From the NCBI GenBank assembly GCA_002914845.1, contig JXTC01000048.1, positions 141,758 through 205,757 on the forward strand: DNA of 64,000 nt, written 5' to 3'. This DNA comes from Trema orientale (lineage: Eukaryota; Streptophyta; Magnoliopsida; Rosales; Cannabaceae). Below are positions 54,601 to 64,000 of the stretch, piece after piece; the stretch's first letter is position 1; every line of letters begins with the position of its first letter. The notes beneath the pieces were generated by a model. It was not told the DNA's origin and ran no database searches. It saw nothing but the letters and a program-made list of their open reading frames with translations. A program made the translations under genes and the position numbers.

Positions 54601-55377
54601 GTTGGCTATTTTTCAAAGAGTGATAACAAAAATATCCTTTGTATTTTGATGAAATGCGTAATGTATCTTTTAGTTTTCATAACTAATAAAAATATCCCCT
54701 AGATTAATGAGTCAGCATAAATTTCTAATTTGGTCAAAATAAAGTAAGAAATTTTTTTGAAATTACAAAAATACTCTTACCTTGACACAATTAATTTGTT
54801 AAAAAAATTTGAAAAAATTATATAAGGCTTTTAATTCGCTAAATCTTGTAATTCTTAATTTTTTTTTTTAAATTTCATTCACCACGATTTGTTGTTTTTT
54901 CCCTTATATTTGTTTGGTTACAGGTTTAAAGTGAGGATAATTTTTCCTTTTTGTGTGTCAATTTTGACTCAATAAGATAAAAGGATGAAGTTTGCATTCA
55001 TTTGCAAATTCGAGAGATACTTTTGCTATTTATGAAAATCGAAAGGATATATTAAGTATGGACACTAACTCATTAGGTTTTTTTTTTTTTTTTTTAACCT
55101 ATACATAAGTATTATTTTGGTCAATGGAAATTTATCATACACATTTTTTTTATAATAAAAAGTAAGAGAGAGAAATAGCATTAATGATGCACGTCCTTTT
55201 ATACACCTCATTATAGCCGTTGAATTACGATTAGATAATGATCCAATGGTTAAAAAAAATACCTGCCCATAGGGAAAAAAAAAAAAAAAAAAACCTCTTG
55301 AATTGGCAACATTAAGTATTTCATCAAAATCAAGGATACCTTTCGTTATTATCCCTTTTTGAGAAAACCCTTGCCAA
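54601..55377. mobile_element. Foldback-type repeat
   Basis: Left TATCCTTTGTATTTTGATGA and the inverse of the right end TATCCTTGATTTTGATGAAA pair, as do further inner segments around 54670 and 55030 (TTTTCATAACTAATAAAAAT versus TTTTCATAAATAGCAAAAGT). No target duplication could be fixed. Confidence 0.5.
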
Positions 55378-56118
55378 ATAGACTATGGTCTAACAGGTTG
55401 GTCCAGTATCATCAATTTACAACTTAAAAAAAGAAAAAAAATTATTTTAAAAAAGTCATAAACTAAAAGTCGTTTTCCGAAGAGTTTATTTCACAACCCA
55501 AAACTCGTATTGGTGCTCTCCAACCAACCTCAAACTCTTAGGTTCAGTGTGAGATTCTTCAAAACAGAGGAATATTGATGATGTGTTGATTTTTTTACGT
55601 TCAATATGCACTAAAAAAGGTCGAAATGAACCCTTAATATGTATTAGAAAATTCCCTTCACAAAATAAAAAGTTAAGATAGAGGATATTTAAATTTAATT
55701 AAACCTTTATATTGAAAGAATGTCTGATTAAGAGTAGTTCCATTAATCATTGTTCATTCATTGATATTCATCTGATAACATCTTGTCACGTAATGTCTTG
55801 TGATTATCAAGATATTGTAGTTACGTGTCTTTTTTTTTTAAATAAATTTTTTGGGCTACATAAGATTATGAGAATTGAGATTGTTTAATTATGATAAATA
55901 AATAAATAAAAATAGCATTTAGACCCTGTTGTGCCAATAGGTGTACTATAAAGAGAAGGAATAAGCAAAGGAAAATGGATGCTATTATTTTCACAATTCT
56001 AAAACGGCAAGAAACTACTATAACGAAAAATAGTCTAGAACATTTTTCACAGAATATGTAGTTCAATTCAAATATCGAGGGGAAAAAGAAGAAGAAGAAG
56101 AAGAGAAGTTCCTCCAGT
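55378..56118. other. Intergenic DNA and PMP22 3' UTR
   Basis: AT-rich, with no gene recognised. The part close to 56118 is likely the PMP22 3' UTR and includes a GAA microsatellite (56088-56106). Confidence 0.4.
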
Positions 56119-58663
56119 CTAGGCCTTCTTGATTGTTACAGACCTTGCCTTCAGATTTAAAAAGATAGCCCTGGATTTAGCAAGGAGGTTAAGAGTGATT
56201 AGTTGTGAATTCATGTACATATATGTACATAAAGGATTCTGTAGAATTACGTGAAAGATGCCCAATTTTAAATTGTACATAAACAATCGAAATTCGAGGC
56301 AGAGCTTATTCTAACCTAAAAGGTCATATTTTAGTGTCAGAAACAGTTCCATACTATTCAATTATAAACCTTGTAGTCTTTTTTCTCCAAGAGGGCTGTA
56401 TTTTTAGTATCTGGGACATATCGTATATTTATACATTGCTAACAAGTATTATACATGTTAATCGTATCTACTTTTTGACTATTTCTTATGGTTGAGGAGA
56501 ATTTGATACAACATAAGCTTTATACAATCCAGAACAGTTATTGAGAATGGTAGATTCAAGTTATGTACACTAACTTCATCATCACATTTTTTCATATCAA
56601 GCTTTCTTTTGAAAACATGGCTGAATTAATAAAAAAAAAAACAACAACAACAACAGGCAATATATTATGATGTGTAAAGTCGAAGCTAAAAAGGTATATA
56701 ACCTAATTGAGTTAGTAAAATATCTTGTCGCTCAACTCTAAAGACTAGAGATCAAATCCCGCTTTCATTAGAGAATTAGGGAGAATTAAAAGATTATTTT
56801 CCGTTGTGTAACTCACCAATTAAAAAAAAAAAAAAAAGGAACAAAATATCGAGGTTAGAAAAAATAATATGAAGTGAGAAAAGATTGTTCAACAAAGCAA
56901 GGAAAGCAAATGGATGAAATGTAGAAGCTCACCAGCATGAGGCAACGAAGCTGTGAAACAGAACACGCAGCTGCAAAGGCATGTACTGGTAATTCACCCA
57001 ACCAACTATTGGCCAAAACTGCAACAATAAACCATTATTCATCAAACAACTAAGCTATCCCCATAAATTATAGTCATCTACTAGGGTGGGTCCGAATCTC
57101 ACGAAGGCAACATATATACTTTATTTCATTTAGGAAATATAAATACATGAGCAACAAATGATGATTTTGACATAACACACCTTCCATGCAGTCAACTGAA
57201 CAGAAGGATAGTCCTTTCGAACTTTACTCTTCACTAAACCCCATGGTCTTCCTGTAATACCAATAGCATAAATTTTGTTGTGTAAAGAAATTGTATCTGA
57301 ATATAATAAGATAACTTAAATTGAGTTTTGGCAGTGAGCACCATACACAAATGTTATGTTTATACATATATTGGTTGGGGGGGGGGGGGGTTTGAATTGT
57401 ATTTTATATTATCTAAATAAAAAAATTTCAACAACTTTGAGCAAACAAAAGAAAACTATTTTCCAACGAATGTGATTAACTGATTAATTACAAGAACTCT
57501 TTTTTGTAAGGTAGATACTTGCTAGCATTTTGTTTCTACAGGGTGAAAAAACAGAGGTAGGTGCTTTTATTTATATTTTACTATTTAAATTTAATGGTTG
57601 GGAGAAGTGTTAGGTGTTATTTATTTATTTACTGTGAAATCAGAACAGAAAAGCAGTTAATAAATATAAAATTGCTAATTTGAAGCACGTATAACAGGTT
57701 GAAAATAATGGCATAGTAAAACAAACCTTCAACCACCAAGCCATAGTACATCATGAAAAATAAGTTGTTCCAGGGAGATGTTGTACATTGTTCCAACAAC
57801 ACCTAATTAATAAATGAATTTTCCATGCATCAATACTTTATTACAAAATTTACAAACATAATTTTTATGAAATGTAACCACTATAGTAAATGGGACTTTA
57901 CAAAATAAATAAATAAAAAGAAGTGTTTTACCTTCTTAGCAACAGTGTCATTGCCCTTCTTTCCCTTGAATATTTTATCCATTAATTTATGGAGGAAGTG
58001 CCCAAATGGTCCTGAGTATGCAAATCCATATAACTGCACAACATTTTGGTTCCAATTATTTGAATAAAAATTTAAGATATTTGTTACTGTTTCGAAATAA
58101 GTGTTGAAAAGAAAAAGAATCGAATACTTTGACCTTTCTTCCCTTTTTATTTATTTACTTTTATTTCTGGGCTTCTCGGAGCCTCACCAGCTCACAAAAA
58201 AAAAAATAAAGAGCAAAAGAAAGAACATAGAAAATAAATTCCCTTTTTTCTTGATTATGGAAATTGTTTGTATAAGAGCCATAAAGAGGTGAAAGTGATT
58301 TTATAAAGATTATAAAAATAAGCATACCATCATAAGAAATAATCTTCTAAGTTGAAGCTTTTTGACCCCAGAGATCTTCTGGGCTATAGCATCACTGCAC
58401 CCAACTAAAACCCCTGCTGTAATTGCCTAAAACCCCAATAAAGGATTTAAACCAAAGAGACCATAAAAGGTGTTAAACAAAAGAACTAAGTCTCAAAATG
58501 AGATCCTCACAAAGCAGAAAATGACAAACCAAGAAAATAGCAACCTGGGTATCAATCAAAATTAATAAAAATAATAATTAAAAAAAAAAACCTTGGTTCT
58601 GAGAGGATGAAGCTGAAGTTGCTTAAGGTACTTTTGCCAAGCTTCGCTGACTATCTCAGCCAT
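56119..58663 (-). CDS. PMP22: Peroxisomal membrane protein PMP22 (Mpv17/PMP22 family)
   Basis: Integral membrane protein of the Mpv17/PMP22 family; the plant PMP22 branch resides in the peroxisome membrane. Its transport role is not settled. Seven exons: 58663-58592, 58426-58328, 58033-57932, 57802-57727, 57251-57181, 57018-56933 and 56170-56119, giving 185 residues, the family length. The sequence runs KYLKQLQLHPLRTKAITAGV, GCSDAIAQKISGVKKLQLRR, LYGFAYSGPFGHFLHKLMDK, FKGKKGNDTVAKKVLLEQ and SPWNNLFFMMYYGLVVEG. It ends with the hallmark WPIVGWVNYQYMPLQLRVLF and IFLNLKARSVTIKKA. Four hydrophobic segments are expected. The last intron interrupts the Trp codon (TG|G) and the short final exon was found by matching the family C-terminus. 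Basic residues in the N-terminal part agree with peroxisomal targeting in homologues. Confidence 0.92.
56691..56838 (+). mobile_element. Possible tRNA-derived SINE remnant
   Basis: CCTAATTGAGTTAGTAAAAT resembles a degenerate A box and AGAGATCAAATCCCGC a B box, about 40 bases apart. An AT-rich body and a poly(A) run of about 15 bases close it at 56838. It lies between PMP22 exons 6 and 7, that is inside the last intron, antisense to the gene. Both boxes are imperfect. Confidence 0.45.
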
Positions 58664-58770
58664 GGTTAAAGATCAACGTTGACTTGTCTCTCGCTCGCCC
58701 GGAGGAGCTCCCCAGGAAGTTTGGGAATTTAAAGATACAGAGGCAGAGAAGAATTAAGTCTTATATGGGT

Positions 58771-58777
58771 TTTTATA
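58771..58777 (-). promoter_or_regulatory. TATA box of PMP22
   Basis: TATAAAA on the minus strand, 108 bases before the ATG, preceding a leader that contains GTCTCTCGCTCGCC-type sequence on the plus strand. Confidence 0.45.
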
Positions 58778-59739
58778 AGGTAATTAGATCGCCAGTTGTT
58801 TAGTGACAAGTTGGGGTTAGGTGGCATTTTCTATGCGTAGTATACTATATTTATGTGCTTAAAAAATAATGAAAAATTTTCTCTCACTTTAATCGCTTTG
58901 AGGAGCTCAGGAGGTCAAAGAATCGAAAGTCTTCAAAAAGAAAAAATAATAATAATAATTTGTTGTGATTTTTCTTTCACGTTGGTTATATTTTATTATA
59001 TTAGATATGCATCACTCTTTCACAGATTTTGTATGTCTAATTTATCTATTTTCTTTCGTGGGTTTGTTTTTTTTTTTTTTTTTTTTGGTTTCTTGAGATA
59101 TGTGTATCGTCTTAAATATTAATTTTGTCCTTTTAAAAAAAATATTAACTTTGCCATTTTTTTTTTAAATTTAGTTTTGCCTTATTTTTAAATAACAACA
59201 TAATATATATGAAACTGATAAATCATAAATCATATAATCATGTGGAATTTCTTTCGCTGATCTGATAAACTCATAAACAATATCTTTGCTGTCTTGTAAC
59301 CAAATAAATAAATAACTTAGCTGTCACAATATCCCAAAAATATGACTCATGTATAGATGATATATTATTATTTTATGTATGTAATAAGCCTTGGAAGAAA
59401 ATATTTTAAAAAAATACAGCCTCCCTGGAACCTGGAATTAGCATACCCATAGTGTTTTTTATTTATTTTTTATTTCTTTTAAAGCAAAAAACACTTGATC
59501 CCTCTATTAATTAGGCAAAACAGTAATTCGGTTTTGATGAAAGTGATCAATATTCATTGATAATTGTTTAATATCTCAAATACTGTTAAATTAATGGAAA
59601 TTAAAGACAATTTGACCTTATCGATGATAACTCGTAACGAACGGTGGTGGTATACTATACTTGGGATCAATAAGAGGTAAAAGTAAAATTAGTCCTATAA
59701 AATATCACACTGTACATTCTTTTATTATATTTTAAATGG
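58778..59739. other. Intergenic AT-rich DNA
   Basis: No gene recognised. A T-rich frame at 58853-59122 is low-complexity translation. Confidence 0.4.
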
Positions 59740-60700
59740 NNNNNNNNNNNNNNNNNNNNNNNNNNNNNNNNNNNNNNNNNNNNNNNNNNNNNNNNNNNNN
59801 NNNNNNNNNNNNNNNNNNNNNNNNNNNNNNNNNNNNNNNNNNNNNNNNNNNNNNNNNNNNNNNNNNNNNNNNNNNNNNNNNNNNNNNNNNNNNNNNNNNN
59901 NNNNNNNNNNNNNNNNNNNNNNNNNNNNNNNNNNNNNNNNNNNNNNNNNNNNNNNNNNNNNNNNNNNNNNNNNNNNNNNNNNNNNNNNNNNNNNNNNNNN
60001 NNNNNNNNNNNNNNNNNNNNNNNNNNNNNNNNNNNNNNNNNNNNNNNNNNNNNNNNNNNNNNNNNNNNNNNNNNNNNNNNNNNNNNNNNNNNNNNNNNNN
60101 NNNNNNNNNNNNNNNNNNNNNNNNNNNNNNNNNNNNNNNNNNNNNNNNNNNNNNNNNNNNNNNNNNNNNNNNNNNNNNNNNNNNNNNNNNNNNNNNNNNN
60201 NNNNNNNNNNNNNNNNNNNNNNNNNNNNNNNNNNNNNNNNNNNNNNNNNNNNNNNNNNNNNNNNNNNNNNNNNNNNNNNNNNNNNNNNNNNNNNNNNNNN
60301 NNNNNNNNNNNNNNNNNNNNNNNNNNNNNNNNNNNNNNNNNNNNNNNNNNNNNNNNNNNNNNNNNNNNNNNNNNNNNNNNNNNNNNNNNNNNNNNNNNNN
60401 NNNNNNNNNNNNNNNNNNNNNNNNNNNNNNNNNNNNNNNNNNNNNNNNNNNNNNNNNNNNNNNNNNNNNNNNNNNNNNNNNNNNNNNNNNNNNNNNNNNN
60501 NNNNNNNNNNNNNNNNNNNNNNNNNNNNNNNNNNNNNNNNNNNNNNNNNNNNNNNNNNNNNNNNNNNNNNNNNNNNNNNNNNNNNNNNNNNNNNNNNNNN
60601 NNNNNNNNNNNNNNNNNNNNNNNNNNNNNNNNNNNNNNNNNNNNNNNNNNNNNNNNNNNNNNNNNNNNNNNNNNNNNNNNNNNNNNNNNNNNNNNNNNNN
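59740..60700. other. Assembly gap (961 N)
   Basis: Unknown bases. The right flank leads into a Helitron 3' end, so the gap probably lies within that element or its surroundings. Confidence 0.95.
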
Positions 60701-60865
60701 TAAATTTAATTCATCGAACAAATGGTTGTGCTACATTCATCTCATCAAAATAAATATAGAGATAAATATATTTTTTAATGTTGAAATACATTGAATTTAA
60801 CTATACATTAGGCTTAATGTATGCAATATTAATACAACTCGCGCAAAGCGCGGTATAACGACTAG
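60701..60865 (+). mobile_element. Helitron 3' end
   Basis: The sequence finishes with a perfect 5-bp hairpin CGCGC-AAA-GCGCG (60840-60852), a spacer GTATAACGA and the terminal CTAG (60862-60865), followed by host T. Terminal hairpin plus CTRR before T is diagnostic for Helitrons. The 5' TC end and any Rep/helicase would lie left of or inside the gap and cannot be seen. Confidence 0.82.
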
Positions 60866-60874
60866 TAATATATA

Positions 60875-61710
60875 TAGGGACGGAGGGACTCAAAGCCCAG
60901 TGGGGGCTTGAGCCCCCTCAAATATTGTTTTAATGTATTTATATATAGGTTTCATATATTTTTAGTTTAAATAATATAAAAAGCCCCCCCTCAAAATTAT
61001 ATAAAATAAAAAATAGCCCCCACAAATTACAAAATTTGACCTCCAATAAAGAGAATAAAAATTAAGCATGCTGAGTTAAACCTATTTCGAAATGAAAATT
61101 ATAAATTTAAACAAATTAATTATAAAAATTCCTTTTAAAAACAATAGAAAACATATTTTTTTAATTTCTATGTATTAGCCCTATAACAAAAACAAAAGCA
61201 TATGAATTTTTTAGTTTTCAGACTTCAATGATATGCATAAAAAAGAATAGAAAAAAATAGAAGAAAAGAATCATGAAGAAAAGAAAAGGTAAACTGTTAG
61301 ATATTATTATCAACTGTTAAATAGAAGAAATTAGAAAATTATAAATAAAATAAAATATAATGTTCTTCTTATTATTTAAGTTCTTATTATTTTTAAATTA
61401 ATTTTACTACCAGAAAAGGGGCATCAATATATTGTGGTCCTTTAGTGTATTTTTTCTACAGATCGATAAATCAATGTTTGAACATATTTACTTGTTTACA
61501 TTGAGAAAGATATTTTTAACAGATTTGAAAAAAAAAAGTTATTATAAAATGCTTATGAGGCATGAAAAATCAACTCAAATAATTGTAGTACTTCATTATT
61601 TATCAATTGTGGACTATATTCTTTTAGTATTGGGCAATTTTGATTAAATAGTTGATACAGTGCTAGTCCCCACTGAACAAAAATCAACAAAAATCATAGT
61701 TCTGTCACTG
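60875..61710. mobile_element. hAT-like element remnant
   Basis: The left end TAGGGACGGAGGGACT and the inverse of the right end CAGTGACAGAACTATG resemble the CAGTGGCGGA-type hAT terminus, with CAGTGGGG shared further in. Candidate 8-bp duplications are AATATATA and TGTATATA (6 of 8). Subterminal GGGGGCTTGAGCCCCC is palindromic. A 71-codon frame at 61432-61647 is unrecognised and could be a transposase scrap. Confidence 0.5.
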
Positions 61711-62250
61711 TGTATATATATATATATAATAAAACTGAAGAGAAACAAGATAGAATGACTAAATAAATTGATATTCTATTTTAACCACAATTAAAGGGAA
61801 AGTAATTAAGTGTTCTACCCTTAGCAACCAAAAAGTACTTGAAAATATTTATAGATCAGTCTCAAGCATCTCTACATACAAAATTATAGGTGCACAATCC
61901 TCATCATGGGAATCTGCCACATGCTACAGTACCATTCATCAAATATTAGTCAAATGAAAACAGAAACAAAAAGAAAGAAAAGGAATAAAGCAACAAGGTT
62001 TAAAGGAAATAGCATTACCTATTATTCCTTTTGGTAAATCCTTTTCAGTTAGCTAAAAATAAACATGGTCAATTGCATCTAAGGGGATTCGGTTAATCAT
62101 AAAAAGTAAATGAGAAGCTTATATGTATTGTGAAGATCAGCTACCAAATGAAAAAGGAATCCCATTTGCTTTTTCGGAAATTATTTAGCCAAGAAAAAAG
62201 CAGTAAGTAATGGGACACTTTGATATCCATCAGAGTAAATAAGAAAATAA
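61711..62250. other. Intergenic; possible exon-like pieces not assigned
   Basis: Contains minus-strand pieces that look exon-like (about 61890-61925 and 62020-62055, bounded by AG/GT), but no family or consistent phase could be established. Confidence 0.3.
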
Positions 62251-62251
62251 G

Positions 62252-62482
62252 GAATGGAGGAAATGACATAAATAGGACTAATTTGGACCAAAATGACATT
62301 TTTTGTATATTTTTCTAGAAAAAACATTTTTAAGAGTGTCAACGACTAATTGACTATGAGGTCAAAAAGTTCTTGACGATATATCAAGATGTTCTTAACA
62401 CTATTAAAAATATTATTTTTTCAAAAATGCACAAAAAGATATTTTGACCCAAATTAGTCCTACCTATGTATTTTTTCCTAAG
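62252..62482. mobile_element. Small foldback MITE
   Basis: The left TAGGACTAATTTGGACCAAA and the inverse of the right TAGGACTAATTTGGGTCAAA form inverted arms of about 75 bases. They continue outward through ACATAAATAGG versus ACATAGGTAGG. The target duplication is not resolved. Confidence 0.65.
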
Positions 62483-62634
62483 GAATGAACCTACAAATTC
62501 TCTCTATTGCTACTTCACAACAACAGCAACACAACCTGTCTAACATCACAACATAGTCCAGTTAACTAATATATCAGGCCCATTAACAATGCACCACCAC
62601 AACAGACCTATTTTAGAACACAGCCTATTCACAC

Positions 62635-63422
62635 AACTAAATTAGGGGTGAGTGCAGTGTGGATTGGGTAGTACAATGTCTAAATTCTTAACCAACCCAC
62701 AAAGTGCGGTAGAAAAAAATCTTAACCACTGCAGTTAAAAAAAACCTATTAACCGCACCAAACTACACCACATTATGCAGTTGGTGCGGTGCGGTTTATA
62801 TGGTTTGGTTGGGCCTTTGATATGGGCCTCAATAAAATTAGGCCAAGTTAAAAAAATAATCTTTAAAAAGCTATTACTACTAAAATAAAATCATTTAAAA
62901 ATTAACATAAATCCAAAATATTTAAGAAAGTTATACATTCACATATTCATACTTGTCTAAATAATATCTTAATAAGACACAACATTACAATCTAATCAAA
63001 ACATAGTAAAACACAAATGTCTAAAATTCAAAAATTTAAACATCTTTTCGAGCAACAAACAATAAAGTTGAAACTTAAATTATTAGTAAGTCCTTATTTG
63101 TTTGACTTTCTCCAAAACTCTTCAAGTTTCATTCACAACTTATTCTAAGAAAATTTAGATTTTAGATTTTAGTATATTATATATGTGAATTTATATATAT
63201 ATATATATTTTTTAAATTGGATGTACACGTATATACGATGCGGTGCGGTTTATTGCGGAAATAGAAATTTTATTCTGTATTCCATACCATACCACAGCGG
63301 TAGAGAAAAACTAGACCCGAAACTACACCACGAAATAAAATAACCACACCACACCGCGTGAGGTGGTTTGGTTTAGGCAATTTGTGCAGTTAAGCGGAAA
63401 TCTGCTCACCCCTAAACTAAAC
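62635..63422. mobile_element. hAT-type MITE with near-perfect 8-bp target duplication
   Basis: The element proper is 62643-63414 (772 bases). Termini are TAGGGGTGAGTGCAG on the left and, inverted, TAGGGGTGAGCAGATT on the right. Flanks are AACTAAAT (62635-62642) and AACTAAAC (63415-63422), 7 of 8 identical. Subterminal regions carry GGTGCGGTGCGGTTTAT and its inverse. It shares the TAGGGGTG tip with the element at 22949 but has a different interior. No coding capacity seen. Confidence 0.85.
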
Positions 63423-64000
63423 CTTTAAGACAATGGCCCATTCATATGAACAAAGACCAACAATCCTTTATAAATTCTTATCTTAATTTCCCACCTCGGC
63501 TTTGACATGGGAAATTAATTATATATATACCTGAAATAACTTGGTTAAAGAAAAGTGTATCCTACTCGTACTCGTAGACAATAACATAAGTATGACCTTA
63601 TAAGCCATCAATAATTATTTCCCTATTGCCACCCTCCTTTTTATTTTAAACTAATCTTTATTCATTCTGACCAATATTTATCCCAAGTATATCAACAATT
63701 CATATCTAAAATAAAGATGGGTAATAATGAGTATGTTGGAATATGAGTGCATGATATCAAAGGGCATTCTCATAGACTGCAAATAATCCCATCAATAATA
63801 TTAAAGAGAGGGAAGTCCATCTCCTGTTAATGGTCTAAGTCAATCACTAGATAGTAGGAGCTATGTTCTCCTCAGTCCTCCTTTGATATTATTATGGTTT
63901 TTATATATTTAATTAAATTATTATTGTACTCGATACCAATTATCACATATTTGTTCTTATTCTATGTACTCAATTTTATAATAATATCTATATATTAAAT
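63423..64000. other. Intergenic AT-rich DNA
   Basis: No gene, repeat boundary or RNA recognised. Confidence 0.4.

Overview
The window is nuclear DNA of a flowering plant, most likely a eudicot. It is AT-rich, with spliced genes (short exons, GT..AG introns), a nuclear tRNA-Lys, plastid- and peroxisome-directed proteins, a phragmoplast kinesin, and a dense load of plant transposons. Runs of N at 26147-26275 and 59740-60700 show a scaffolded draft assembly. I do not name a species.

Genes in order: a PP2C-like pseudophosphatase (6048-8123, -), 60S ribosomal protein eL14 (12817-14535, -), a dCTP pyrophosphatase/MazG-like protein (24045-25511, +), a ROP-interactive CRIB protein (RIC, 27422-28542, +), a three-domain ubiquitin-like protein UBL-A (29194-30426, -), a RIC pseudogene (31702-33063, +), UBL-B (33690-34915, -), kinesin KIN-10A/PAKRP2 (42501-45790, -), plastid fibrillin FBN4/PAP6 (51125-53506, -), tRNA-Lys(UUU) (53822-53894, +) and peroxisomal membrane protein PMP22 (56119-58663, -). 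I rebuilt exon structures by hand from splice sites, reading phase and protein family; every multi-exon model closes in frame.

The most informative part is 27-46 kb. A block RIC-UBL-KIN10A was duplicated in tandem and then lost genes reciprocally. Copy 1 keeps RIC and UBL but has only a short remnant of the kinesin 3' end (about 30.86-31.59 kb). Copy 2 has a wrecked RIC, an intact UBL and the intact kinesin. A probable LTR element (39855-41758) later split copy 2.

The rest is mostly transposon-derived. Elements with target-site duplications (TSDs) that can be read directly are: a 2.2-kb Mutator-like element with GTAAC-rich internal arrays (3613-5829, 9-bp TSD) and several relatives; foldback elements at 48814-49973 and 37524-37992 (9-bp TSDs); a 172-bp Mutator-type MITE at 36801-36972 (9-bp TSD); and two hAT-type MITEs at 22949-23567 and 62643-63414 (8-bp TSDs). 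Also present are a Helitron 3' end (to 60865), a 5'-LTR-bearing Copia fragment (about 19.39-21.27 kb), a decayed LINE 3' end (10.66-11.77 kb), tRNA-derived SINEs and several minisatellites.

The genes do not form one pathway: they are separately transcribed housekeeping, cytoskeletal and plastid genes. Promoter features fit several of them: site II and telo-box motifs at eL14, two mitosis-specific-activator-like motifs at KIN10A, and a G-box/ABRE at FBN4.
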